Below, piece by piece: positions 1 to 7,721 of a stretch of 64,000 nt of DNA. The number at the start of each line of letters is the position of its first letter. Positions within the stretch are counted from its first letter, which is position 1. Made by a program: the position numbers and the translations under genes. Below the pieces are notes generated by a model that was given only the letters and a program-made list of their open reading frames with translations, ran no database searches and was not told the DNA's origin. Origin of the DNA: Entomobacter blattae (GTDB taxonomy: Bacteria > Pseudomonadota > Alphaproteobacteria > Acetobacterales > Acetobacteraceae); assembly GCF_014672835.1 (NCBI RefSeq), contig NZ_CP060244.1:2473001-2537000 (forward strand), in the 5' to 3' direction.

Positions 1-513
1 AATGGGCAACGCTCTCCCGTCTGGCCTTCCAAACGTCCCAGCCAGAAAACCAAAGGCTTTAAACCATTCATTATTGGGGTTAATGCTGCCAAGGATGTCA
101 TCCGGGCCCGGCTTCACATCCCCATACCCCCAGAAGGCACTTCCTGCCCAGGCTACATGCATTACCCAGCAGATAGGGACCTTAATTTTTTTGCCCAATT
201 AGTTTCAGAGCGTCTGGTTCGTAAATATGTCAGTGGCCGTGAACTCCGCATCTGGGAACAAACCCCTGGACGTGCTAACGAAGCCCTCGATCTGGCCGTT
301 TATTCCTATGCGGCCCTGTGTGGCTTAACCCAGAGAGGCCTGCAACTCAATAAACGGGCAGACCGTATGGAGCAAGGCCAGGACGCACCACCCACTATTG
401 AACAGGCTGTGGATGTTAGTGGGCTACCCAAAGAGGAACAAAGACCAGACAGAACAGTCGAAGAGTTAAGCCCGGAAGAAAAGAAAAAGCGTTTCATCAA
501 AAGGTTTGTCTAA
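1..513 (+). CDS. Phage terminase large subunit, C-terminal part (5' truncated by window)
   Basis: Frame 1 is open from the first base and ends with TAA at 511-513. The residues match the C-terminal nuclease part of GpA-type (lambda A family) large terminases: PFIIGVNAAKD, then a run around YMHYPADRD, then IWEQTPGRANEALDLAVYSY, a conserved block near the end of this family. The enzyme cuts concatemeric phage DNA and powers packaging through the portal. The last 40 or so residues are charged and poorly conserved. The stop overlaps the next start (TAATG), as is usual in a tightly packed phage late operon. The ATPase domain lies upstream of the window. Confidence 0.9.
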   Translation, partial: NGQRSPVWPSKRPSQKTKGFKPFIIGVNAAKDVIRARLHIPIPPEGTSCPGYMHYPADRDLNFFAQLVSERLVRKYVSGRELRIWEQTPGRANEALDLAVYSYAALCGLTQRGLQLNKRADRMEQGQDAPPTIEQAVDVSGLPKEEQRPDRTVEELSPEEKKKRFIKRFV

Positions 514-1199
514 TGGCTTATTCCATTTTTATAGACACAAAACAGACTGAAAAAATGCTTCGGAAACTTGCCAAAAATCAGGTTCCATTTGCTGTTGCTA
601 AAGGTCTTACCATTACCGCAGCAGGTGCTCGTGACATGATGAAGCAGGATATTCCCAACATATTTGATAACAACAATGCTTTTACTCGTAATGCCGTGGG
701 CATAAGCCCCGCCAATAAGCTGGATCTTATTGCCCGTGTTTTTGTAAAAGATCAACAAGCCGAATATCTAGGGTTCGAAGAGTTTGGTGGATCCAGATCA
801 CCAGGGGAAGGCGCTAAAAACTCCAATGCCAAGGCCATTCCTTTAGGGGGAAAGGATGCCCGGAAAAAAGCAGGCGGAACCCTACCCAGAAATTATATTA
901 AAAACCTCGCCGCCCGTGCCAAGGCTGATAAGGCCCGGCCCAAAGGGACAAAAGGGAAAAAACTGCGTTTTTCCATCGTTAAAATATCCGGTAAAGCCCC
1001 TAATGGTATGGGAGCTGGTGGGTTTTTTAAACGAGACAGAAAATATGGCACAATCAAACGCCTAGTCGAATTCTTTGATGAGGCAACCTATAAGCCAAAA
1101 TTCGGCTTTCTGAATAAGGTTAGCGACAATATCCAACAAGAACTTTCAAAGAATATAGAAGAGGCCTTTAATGATGTCCTGCGTGACTTGAATAAGTAA
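513..1199 (+). CDS. Hypothetical phage protein between terminase and gpW
   Basis: This 228-residue protein starts on the ATG that overlaps the terminase stop. It has no signal peptide or membrane segment. The N-terminus (residues 1-75) is mixed alpha/beta and includes FEEFGGSRSPG. The middle (about 85-170) is rich in Lys, Gly and Arg, and the C-terminal 40 residues look helical. The general look resembles minor tail or tail-completion proteins (gpZ or HK97 gp10 types), but I cannot place it in a family with certainty. Its position beside packaging and head-tail joining genes supports a structural or assembly role. Confidence 0.6.
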   Translation: MAYSIFIDTKQTEKMLRKLAKNQVPFAVAKGLTITAAGARDMMKQDIPNIFDNNNAFTRNAVGISPANKLDLIARVFVKDQQAEYLGFEEFGGSRSPGEGAKNSNAKAIPLGGKDARKKAGGTLPRNYIKNLAARAKADKARPKGTKGKKLRFSIVKISGKAPNGMGAGGFFKRDRKYGTIKRLVEFFDEATYKPKFGFLNKVSDNIQQELSKNIEEAFNDVLRDLNK

Positions 1200-1205
1200 T
1201 TTATT

Positions 1206-1472
1206 ATGATCCATTCTCCAATATCTTCCCACACCATATGGTCTAACCTGCCACGGCCTGAACTTATGGCCATGTTGACCCAGGCCCAGAAGGCCTATGC
1301 AGAGCTCCTGTGCGGGGCAAAAGTGGTTTCTGTATCCTACTCACAGGAAACAGGGGCAAAATCAGTTACCTACTCCCAGGCTGATCGTAATGGTCTACTA
1401 GGTCTTATCATGGATCTCCAACGCACATTGGGCATTAACAGGCGCAGAGCAATAGGAATACGCTTCAGATGA
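1206..1472 (+). CDS. gpW-like phage head-tail joining protein
   Basis: This is an 88-residue protein. The segment from residue 21 on (MAMLTQAQKAYAELLCGAK) followed by VVSVSYSQETGAKSVTYSQAD and a C-terminal RRRAIGIRFR tail is the classic gpW pattern: a helix, a beta hairpin with the VSVSY/SVTY strands, a second helix and a basic tail. gpW plugs the portal after DNA packaging so that the tail can attach. Lambda gpW is 68 residues, so translation may really begin at the internal ATG (1266), which would give 68 residues. The stop overlaps the portal start (ATGA), so the two are translationally coupled. Confidence 0.8.
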   Translation: MIHSPISSHTIWSNLPRPELMAMLTQAQKAYAELLCGAKVVSVSYSQETGAKSVTYSQADRNGLLGLIMDLQRTLGINRRRAIGIRFR

Positions 1473-3142
1473 AAAAAAGCCAGCTCTTAGGCCCTGATGG
1501 CAACCCCCTTCCTTTATCAGCAAAGCAGAGAACATCGGCTCTCAACTCTCATTGGAATGGTTCTGCTTACGATGCCGCTGATTATGGCGGAACACATATG
1601 CATGGGTGGAACCCTCTTTTATGGTCACCTGATGTTGAAAAAAACCCTTTTAGGGACCGTATCGTTGCCAGAGTTAGAGACCTTGTCCGCAATGATGGCT
1701 GGGCTTCAGGTGTTGTTACCCGTATTCTGGATAATGCCATTGGTGGCACATTCCGCCCCATCAGTAAACCAGACTACCGGGCTTTGAAACACAAAACAGG
1801 ATTTTCTTTTGATGCAGAATGGGCCGATGAATTTGGCAGGGCCATTGATAGCCATTGGCGTTCATGGGCAGAAGATGATGGCCGTTATTGTGATTCGGAA
1901 AGAAGGCTTACCTTCTCGCAAATAATGTGGGTTGCCATGCGTCATGAGCTGATAGATGGTGATGCCCTAGCTATTTTACCCTGGCTTCCAGAACGAGTTG
2001 GAGCAGGTAAAGCCCAATATGCAACAACTATTCAGCTGGTTGATCCCGATCGTCTTTCAGATCCCAACAATACCTTTGATCAAAAATACATTAGAGGGGG
2101 TGTTCATATTGATGAATGGGGTGCTCCCCTTGGTTATTATATCAGAAAAGCTCATCAAGGAGACTGGTTTTCCGCTGATGAAACAGTCATCTGGGACTAT
2201 TATGAAAGAGAGACAGACTGGGGCAGGCCCAAAGTAGTTCACCACTTCCAGCCAATGCGCGCAAGTGAGCATAAAGGGGCCATTGGTATTTTTACTCCTG
2301 TCTTGCAACGATTAAAGATGTTGATCAAATACGATAGTACAGAGCTGGACTCAGCTATCGTCAATGCCATCTTTGCTGCTTTCCTGGAAAGCCCGTTTGA
2401 TCCCGTAAGTACAGCCGATGCCCTTGGCCTTGATGACGTTGACGGTAACATCGCACAATATCAGGAAAACCGTAGAGAGTTTCATGGTGAAAAAAAACTT
2501 ACCATGGGTGGTGTGCGTATCCCAACCCTTTTTCCTGGTGAAAAAATTAACACCATAACAGCTGTACGTCCTGCCAGTAATTTCAAGGATTTTGAAAATG
2601 CCGTTTTAAGAAATGTTGCCTCTGGTGCTGGAGTTTCTGCCCAACAGGTCAGCAATGACTGGTCAGACGTTAACTACTCTTCAGCCCGTGCTGCCATGCT
2701 AGAAGCGTGGAAAACCATGCAACGTCGAAGGCTTAGCTTTGCCCAGGGCTTTGCCTCTCCTATCCGCACAGCATGGCTTGAAGAGTGTTGCCATACCGAA
2801 AAGCTCCCCCTTCCACAAGGTGTTAATGCAGATTGGTTAAAGGAAAATTTTGCTCAACTTAAAACGCCACTTTGCCGATGCCGCTGGCTTGGTCCAGGCC
2901 GTGGCTGGATAGATCCCGTGTCTGAGCGCCAAGGAGCAGTATTAGGTATGGATGCCGGCCTTTCCACCCTTGAGAATGAAGTTGCAGAAAATGCTGGTGA
3001 GGACTGGGAGGAGGTCGTGGATCAAAGGGCCGTAGAAGTCCGGCGCTTTGATCAATTGGGCTTACAACGCCCAGATTGGGCCGGAAAGGAGCAAACAGCA
3101 ACCCAAGCCTCAACCCCTCCCCAAAAACCGAGCGCAAAATGA
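1469..3142 (+). CDS. Phage portal protein (lambda gpB family)
   Basis: At 557 residues this is normal for lambda-type portals. Residues 20-100 hold the family pattern YDAADYGGTHMHGWNPLLWS followed by RDRIVARVRDLVRNDGWASG, and residues 300-420 hold SGAGVSAQQVSNDWSDVNYS, the conserved C-terminal half of the portal clip and crown. Portals form the dodecameric ring at one capsid vertex through which DNA enters and leaves. The start overlaps the gpW stop and the stop overlaps the protease start (ATGA in both cases), so gpW, portal and protease form one coupled block. Confidence 0.93.
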   Translation: MKKSQLLGPDGNPLPLSAKQRTSALNSHWNGSAYDAADYGGTHMHGWNPLLWSPDVEKNPFRDRIVARVRDLVRNDGWASGVVTRILDNAIGGTFRPISKPDYRALKHKTGFSFDAEWADEFGRAIDSHWRSWAEDDGRYCDSERRLTFSQIMWVAMRHELIDGDALAILPWLPERVGAGKAQYATTIQLVDPDRLSDPNNTFDQKYIRGGVHIDEWGAPLGYYIRKAHQGDWFSADETVIWDYYERETDWGRPKVVHHFQPMRASEHKGAIGIFTPVLQRLKMLIKYDSTELDSAIVNAIFAAFLESPFDPVSTADALGLDDVDGNIAQYQENRREFHGEKKLTMGGVRIPTLFPGEKINTITAVRPASNFKDFENAVLRNVASGAGVSAQQVSNDWSDVNYSSARAAMLEAWKTMQRRRLSFAQGFASPIRTAWLEECCHTEKLPLPQGVNADWLKENFAQLKTPLCRCRWLGPGRGWIDPVSERQGAVLGMDAGLSTLENEVAENAGEDWEEVVDQRAVEVRRFDQLGLQRPDWAGKEQTATQASTPPQKPSAK

Positions 3143-3891
3143 ATTTACCATCCTTCCCTCTTGCCTTACGGCCAGATCATATTGCTCTTTGGCTAGTAAA
3201 TCTGGATAAAGATATCCCTCTTGCCAAAAGCAATTTTTTTGCACCAGAAATTATACAAAACATTGCCATCATCCCCATTCAAGGGCCATTAGAGCAGTTT
3301 CACTATAGTATTATCAGTGCTGCCTTGCAGGCGGCCTTATCTGATACGGCTGTAAAAGCCATTGCCTTGCTTATTAATAGCCCTGGCGGTGTTGTTAACG
3401 GTATGTTTGACCTGGCTGAGGAAATATATAGCGCCAGAAGCCAAAAGCCTATCTGGTCTATTCTAGATGACGGCGCTTATTCAGCGGCTTATGCCTTAGC
3501 TTCCTCAAGTGATTTTATTACTGTTCCCAAAGCTGGTGGTGTTGGCAGTATTGGCACAGTAACCGCTCATATTGATATAACACAGCAGCTAGAAAACTCT
3601 GGCATAAAACTTACAACTGTTTCTTATGGCGATAGAAAAACAGAACGTTACCCAACTTCCCCTCTTTCTAAAGAGGCAAAAGCGAGAATGCAGGAAGAGG
3701 TCGATTTTCTAGGGGAAATGTTCGTTGCTCTCGTTTCCAGAAACCGTAACGTAAGCCCTCAGAAGATACGCAATACACAAGCGTTAACCTATTTTGCTGA
3801 AGAGGGTATCAGACTTGGCTTAGCAGACCAAATTGCTTCACCCCGTGAGGCCATCTCTGCCATGTTAGCTCTTTTGCAAGAGAGAGAATAA
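3139..3891 (+). CDS. Phage prohead protease, S49 (lambda gpC-like) family
   Basis: The frame is open from 3076, but the ATG at 3139 overlaps the portal stop as ATGA and is the better start, giving 250 residues. S49 marks are the INSPGGVV turn near residue 80, the nucleophile Ser in DDGAYSAAYALASSSD, and a downstream Lys in GDRKTERYPTSPLSKEAK that would be the general base. The enzyme removes scaffold from the prohead. Lambda gpC carries the scaffold as its own C-terminus. Here the protease stops early and a scaffold-like protein follows as a separate gene in the same reading frame after a hairpin. Confidence 0.88.
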   Translation: MNLPSFPLALRPDHIALWLVNLDKDIPLAKSNFFAPEIIQNIAIIPIQGPLEQFHYSIISAALQAALSDTAVKAIALLINSPGGVVNGMFDLAEEIYSARSQKPIWSILDDGAYSAAYALASSSDFITVPKAGGVGSIGTVTAHIDITQQLENSGIKLTTVSYGDRKTERYPTSPLSKEAKARMQEEVDFLGEMFVALVSRNRNVSPQKIRNTQALTYFAEEGIRLGLADQIASPREAISAMLALLQERE

Positions 3892-3924
3892 ACAAAGCCA
3901 TTTGCTTTTTTAATCATCTATACC

Positions 3925-3947
3925 AGCCCCTTTATAGGGGCTTTTTA
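3925..3947 (+). terminator. Hairpin plus T-run between protease and scaffold genes
   Basis: AGCCCC (3925-3930), six-base loop, GGGGCT (3937-3942), then a run of T. This is a rho-independent terminator or attenuator lying inside the head operon. It would lower expression of the genes downstream or separate two transcripts. Confidence 0.6.
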
Positions 3948-3960
3948 TTGGAGTAAGCCC

Positions 3961-4647
3961 ATGTCTTTTCTGAAAAGAAAAAATTTTCAACATCTCTTTG
4001 GTCATTCTTTTCTCAAATCGTCCTCAGAGAATGACGAAGACAAACAAGATAATAATGCCGAAGATGAGGATGATACAGACGCTGAAGATGAGCAAGAAGA
4101 TACCAAATCCAGACGCTCAAAAAAAGCCAAACACGCCAAAACCCACAGTGCTGATAACGACGACGATACAAGTGCTGAAGATGATGACGATGCAGAGGCT
4201 GAAGATGAGGAAGAAGATACCAAATCCAGGCGTTCTAAAAAGGCCAAACGTGCCAAAGCCCGCAAAGCTGATGACGACGATGAAGATACCGATGCCGAAG
4301 ACGAGGATGAAGACAACACAGCAGAAAGTGATGATGAGCGTAAAGAGGCACGGGCTATGGAACGTAGGCGATGCAAAAATATATTCCTTTCCAAAGCAGC
4401 AGGCATTAACCCCTCTTTGGCAGCGCACCTAGCCTTTAACACTTCTTTACCCAGTAAGCAGGCCATTGTTATTTTGAACGATGCAACAGCTGGGCAAGCC
4501 TTAGCACATCATCAACAGACATTAAGGCAGAAAATGCAAAGCCATAGGCTCAACCCTATCGGGCAGGACCAAAAAGTAAAGTCTGTTACAGCACATCCGC
4601 TAGCAAACCAAATGCTGGCTGCTGCTAAAAAAGCTCGTGGTCATTAA
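3961..4647 (+). CDS. Scaffold-like phage protein with acidic/basic repeats
   Basis: This is a 228-residue protein with GGAG upstream of its ATG. Residues 20-130 alternate long Asp/Glu tracts with TKSRRSKKAK-type basic blocks, in tandem copies with a period of about 39 codons. The C-terminal 100 residues (ERRRCKNIFLSKAAG, then LAAHLAFNTSLPSKQAIVIL) resemble the scaffold tail found at the C-terminus of many phage S49 proteases. I infer that it is a detached Nu3-like scaffold that guides capsid assembly and is later cleaved by the protease encoded just upstream. The function of the charged repeats is unknown. Electrostatic packing inside the prohead or interaction with the capsid would fit. Confidence 0.6.
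   Translation: MSFLKRKNFQHLFGHSFLKSSSENDEDKQDNNAEDEDDTDAEDEQEDTKSRRSKKAKHAKTHSADNDDDTSAEDDDDAEAEDEEEDTKSRRSKKAKRAKARKADDDDEDTDAEDEDEDNTAESDDERKEARAMERRRCKNIFLSKAAGINPSLAAHLAFNTSLPSKQAIVILNDATAGQALAHHQQTLRQKMQSHRLNPIGQDQKVKSVTAHPLANQMLAAAKKARGH
4060..4320 (+). repeat. In-frame tandem repeat encoding acidic/basic modules
   Basis: Two copies of a roughly 117-base unit are easy to align: the stretches starting near 4084 and 4201 both read AEDE.EDTKSRRSKKAK. A third partial acidic unit follows. Third-position differences show the copies have diverged. Confidence 0.75.
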
Positions 4648-4674
4648 AAACTTCCTTCAACAAGGTTTATACTT

Positions 4675-5091
4675 ATGCAAAATATTAACAATAGTGATTA
4701 TTCACCTGCTCCAGGTATATTTGATGCAACCTTTGTCCCCGATCAGCTTATTGCCGGTGTACAAACCCGTGTAACAGATAGTATCACCCTAAAAGCTGGC
4801 CAGGGCATCTTACATCGTGGTGCTGTTTTAGGTGTGCCTACTGCCGGTGGTGGTGCTGTGTTATGCACACAAAGTGCTACAGACGGCTCTCAAACCCCTA
4901 TCTATGTTCTGGCCAGCACGTATGACACTACCCAGGGTGATGTTATCAATGCAGGGATCTACGCAACAGGAGAATTTAACTTTAGAGCACTGTCTTATGG
5001 CGAAGGCTGGACATTTGATACCCTAAAACGGGCTTTCCGCCCTGTTAACATTCATATTAAAGACTCTGTTTCAGCAGCAGATCCAAGCTAG
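4675..5091 (+). CDS. Head decoration protein (lambda gpD family)
   Basis: The 138-residue product has the pattern of lambda gpD-like capsid stabilisers: an N-terminal arm, ITLKAGQGILHRGAVLGVP, and a C-terminal beta region ending in NAGIYATGEFNFRALSYGEG. gpD trimers bind the expanded capsid and stabilise it against packaged DNA pressure. It sits directly before the major capsid gene, as in lambda and its relatives. There is no membrane or signal segment. Confidence 0.85.
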   Translation: MQNINNSDYSPAPGIFDATFVPDQLIAGVQTRVTDSITLKAGQGILHRGAVLGVPTAGGGAVLCTQSATDGSQTPIYVLASTYDTTQGDVINAGIYATGEFNFRALSYGEGWTFDTLKRAFRPVNIHIKDSVSAADPS

Positions 5092-5118
5092 TTCTCTACA
5101 ACAGCTCCCTTCTTTTAG

Positions 5119-5143
5119 CCTTCCCCCTTGGGAAGGTTTTTTT
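5119..5143 (+). terminator. Rho-independent terminator between decoration and capsid genes
   Basis: CCTTCC (5119-5124), six-base loop, GGAAGG (5131-5136), then seven T. The capsid gene therefore probably also has its own promoter or depends on read-through. Confidence 0.7.
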
Positions 5144-5161
5144 ATAAAGGCCATATGATCA

Positions 5162-6229
5162 ATGACCATCATTCCCCAAGAGCTTTATGATACCAATCTG
5201 CTTGTTCAGGTAGTAACAAACCTTAAAACCGCCCAAACCTTTCTACTAGACAACTTTTTCCCTAATATTGTGGAAAGTGACACACAATACGTCTCCATCG
5301 ATGTCGATGTGGGTAAGCGGCGTATGTCACCCTTTGTCTCTCCCCGCCAAGAAGGAAAACTTGTTGAAGCACGCCATGTGCAAACGAATGTATTTGAACC
5401 TCCTTACATTAAAGATAAACGTGCACCAGATGTTATGCGCCCAGTACGCAGACAGATTGGAGAGCGCATTGGTGGTAGCCTTTCAGCGGGTGAGCGGATG
5501 ATGGCCAACATCACTTTTGAGATGGAAGACCAGATTGACATGCTCAAACGCCGCCAGGAATGGATGGCAGCCCAAGCCCTTATGACTGGCAAACTGACTG
5601 TCTCTGGCGATGGTGTCCCTACTAGCACTATTGATTTTAACCGTGATGCTGCCCTTACTTATGTTGCCTCTGGCTCTTCTCTATGGGATGCTGATCCCTC
5701 AGGGAAAACCTCACGGGCAACAGAAGATGTTAGAAGCTGGATTTCCCTTGTACTTAAAAAAAGCGGTGCAGCTATAACAGATCTTGTCTGCACAAATTCT
5801 GCCTATAATGCTATGCTTAAGGATGAAGGTATTAAACAGGCCATATTCAATTCATCTATCCGTCAAAATAGTGATGCCAATATCACCATGGGGCCAAACG
5901 CAGCTCGTGGAGCAGTCCTTCAAGGCATTTGGGGTGGATTGAATATATGGCTTTATAACGACTGGTTTGTTGATGAAAACGACGTCGAACAGCCTATGAT
6001 TCCCGATGGAATGGTGTTGGCCATTTCAAGGGACATGATGGGAACACGCGCTTACGGCGCTATTAAGGATCCCCAGTTTAGCTACGGCGCTTTGGCTTAT
6101 GCTCCTAAAATGTGGTTTCAGGAAGATCCTGCTCAAACCTTGCTCATGATGCAGTCTGCCCCTCTCGTTATTCCAAGCAGGGTTAATGCCTGCCTGGCAG
6201 CAACAGTTGCCAAACCTATAGGAGGGTAG
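5162..6229 (+). CDS. Major capsid protein (lambda gpE family)
   Basis: At 355 residues this is close to lambda gpE (341). Family marks are the N-terminal LLDNFFPNIVESDTQYVSID, the VDVGKRRMSPFVSPR loop, and the C-terminal block that runs through YGAIKDPQFSYGALAYAPK, WFQEDPAQTLLMMQSAPLVI and PSRVNACLAATV. It folds in the HK97 manner and forms the icosahedral shell. It follows the decoration gene, and GGAGGG just before its stop serves the next gene. Confidence 0.93.
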   Translation: MTIIPQELYDTNLLVQVVTNLKTAQTFLLDNFFPNIVESDTQYVSIDVDVGKRRMSPFVSPRQEGKLVEARHVQTNVFEPPYIKDKRAPDVMRPVRRQIGERIGGSLSAGERMMANITFEMEDQIDMLKRRQEWMAAQALMTGKLTVSGDGVPTSTIDFNRDAALTYVASGSSLWDADPSGKTSRATEDVRSWISLVLKKSGAAITDLVCTNSAYNAMLKDEGIKQAIFNSSIRQNSDANITMGPNAARGAVLQGIWGGLNIWLYNDWFVDENDVEQPMIPDGMVLAISRDMMGTRAYGAIKDPQFSYGALAYAPKMWFQEDPAQTLLMMQSAPLVIPSRVNACLAATVAKPIGG

Positions 6230-6234
6230 TGATA

Positions 6235-6564
6235 ATGGCTGGTGAGGAAAAAACCAAACAAACGCCCAAAAATTCTCTAGAACCCCCGGAGCAACCAAGC
6301 CCAGATGACCTTTCTACCGAAGAGAAGGGTGCAGCCCCTTCTCTTCACTCCCAGCCTTCCACTCCATTAGATGGTAGTGGAAACACTAAACAGCCAGCCA
6401 CCAAAAAAAGCAATATGGTTACAGTTGTTGTCAATAAGGGGCGAAGGATATGCCATGATGATATCTTCTATAATGAAGGGTCATCTTTTAGCACAGACCG
6501 TTCTACAGCCCAATGGCTTGGTAATGCCGGTCATGTCACCAAAGCAGGCAGTGATGAAGGTTAA
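6235..6564 (+). CDS. Hypothetical phage neck-region protein
   Basis: A GTG at 6229 overlaps the capsid stop, but the GGAGGG at 6221-6226 is only two bases from it and eight from the ATG at 6235, so I choose the ATG (109 residues). The first 60 residues are a Pro/Ser/Lys/Glu-rich disordered arm. The last 45 (TVVVNKGRRICHDDIFYNEG, then SFSTDRSTAQWLGNAGHVT) form a small folded domain often seen next to capsid genes in similar phages. I do not know its function. The stop lies inside the next gene. Confidence 0.6.
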   Translation: MAGEEKTKQTPKNSLEPPEQPSPDDLSTEEKGAAPSLHSQPSTPLDGSGNTKQPATKKSNMVTVVVNKGRRICHDDIFYNEGSSFSTDRSTAQWLGNAGHVTKAGSDEG

Positions 6565-6904
6565 TTTTTCAACACTGGTCTTACTGCCCTGCCTGGATGC
6601 CTTTGGGGATGATATCATGTTTATTTCCTCTCAAAAGCTGCAAAAACACACCATAAAAGGTATATTTGACAAGGCTTTTTATGAGCAGGAAGTCCTGGCC
6701 GATACAGCACTCCCCATAGGTAACCCTCAATATATTTCAGCGCTCCGTGCGGTTATTGGCATCAGGCTTGCTGACCTGCCCTTTGCCCCCCAGCAAAATG
6801 ACAGGATCATTCATAAAAATATAACCTATGTTGTCAATGATGTGCGCCTGGACGGCCAAGGCGGTGCCCACCTTATCCTTAACGAGGTTTCTCAAACTCT
6901 ATGA
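6554..6904 (+). CDS. Head-tail joining protein, lambda FII-like
   Basis: The frame is open from 6371, but the upstream part would overlap the previous gene heavily. The ATG at 6554 (116 residues) is preferred because of its short overlap and because FII-like proteins are about 117 residues. The C-terminal half, LADLPFAPQQNDRIIHKNIT then YVVNDVRLDGQGGAHLIL, matches the beta-barrel of the lambda FII and ATP-binding-sugar-transporter-like phage joiner family. These proteins complete the neck between the portal plug and the tail. The stop overlaps the next start (ATGA-type). Confidence 0.7.
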   Translation: MKVNFSTLVLLPCLDAFGDDIMFISSQKLQKHTIKGIFDKAFYEQEVLADTALPIGNPQYISALRAVIGIRLADLPFAPQQNDRIIHKNITYVVNDVRLDGQGGAHLILNEVSQTL

Positions 6905-7461
6905 CTTTATACCGTATCCAGCTTCTGGACTGTGCTGCCAATGCTCTAAAAGAAGCTGGCACCCTGGCAGAAAACCGCGTTTATACCGCTCGTAGCTGGC
7001 CAACCACACCCATTCTCTATCCTGCTATTATTTTACAGGCGCCCCTGGATCATGCCCAGAGCACGGGGAAAACGGCCGTAAGCTTTTCCCGCACAGTAAG
7101 TCTGGCCATCCGGGCCCAGGTCTGTTTTCAGCTCCAAGGGGATGGCACACCTACGCCAGACATTCCCCTGGCAGCCAAATCAGAAATGGCTTTGCATATC
7201 CTTACAGAACAGATTGAAGCCGTTTTGCTCACCCATATCCCTCTTATGGCCATGGTGGAAGAAGTGTCTTCTCTCTCTACTGAAGTGCTGTTTGATAGCA
7301 GCTCGGCCCAACCTGTGGCAGAGGCCAGAATGCGGATGGATCTCCTGTTCAGCCAAACCTACAGCTCTGGGGGTGAACCGGTTGAGCGTATTATGACCTC
7401 AATTAGAGAGAGCGATTATTACCAGAATTTTATTAAAAACCATTGCCCGTCATACTGCTAA
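6901..7461 (+). CDS. Phage tail-completion/terminator-like protein
   Basis: This 186-residue protein has an N-terminal helix (YRIQLLDCAANALKEAG), the strand-rich ILYPAIILQAPLDHAQ, then a long central region with TVSLAIRAQVCFQ and a helix. The order (portal plug, FII-like joiner, this gene, then DUF2635 and sheath) is that of tail terminator or tail-completion proteins, which cap the growing tail tube at its head-proximal end. The similarity is at fold-pattern level only. The start overlaps the previous stop. Confidence 0.55.
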   Translation: MTLYRIQLLDCAANALKEAGTLAENRVYTARSWPTTPILYPAIILQAPLDHAQSTGKTAVSFSRTVSLAIRAQVCFQLQGDGTPTPDIPLAAKSEMALHILTEQIEAVLLTHIPLMAMVEEVSSLSTEVLFDSSSAQPVAEARMRMDLLFSQTYSSGGEPVERIMTSIRESDYYQNFIKNHCPSYC

Positions 7462-7473
7462 CGGAGTTCATCC

Positions 7474-7719
7474 ATGTTTGTAAAACCGGTTAAAGGCCGC
7501 ACAGTCCGCCACCCTGAAACGATGCGGCTACTCAATGAACAGGGCGAAGAGGTCCTACGCACCTCGTTTTGGCTCTCGTGTCTAAAAGTGGGGGATGTTG
7601 AGGAAGCTGAAAAACCATCAGCTAAACCTTTACTGCACTCAGTAACTCCACCTGAAAAGCCCCCTAAATCTCCTGAGAAACTTATTCCCTCAGAGCAAAC
7701 CAAAAAAAATGAGGTCTAA
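7474..7719 (+). CDS. DUF2635 small phage protein
   Basis: This 81-residue product begins MFVKPVKGRTVRHPETMRLL, followed by GEEVLRTSFWLSCLKVGDV. That is the DUF2635 pattern (VKP..GR.VRDP..) found immediately upstream of the tail sheath gene in Mu-like phages. Function is unknown; the position suggests a tail accessory role. The last 30 residues are a Pro/Lys/Glu-rich tail. The sheath gene starts three bases after its stop. Confidence 0.8.
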   Translation: MFVKPVKGRTVRHPETMRLLNEQGEEVLRTSFWLSCLKVGDVEEAEKPSAKPLLHSVTPPEKPPKSPEKLIPSEQTKKNEV

Positions 7720-7721
7720 AC

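Noticed and set aside
3998-4466. Open frames in other phases over the acidic repeat gene (both strands)
   Set aside because: They are by-products of the biased GAT/GAA/AAA repeats in the real gene. The in-frame protein at 3961-4647 has a ribosome site and a scaffold-like C-terminus.
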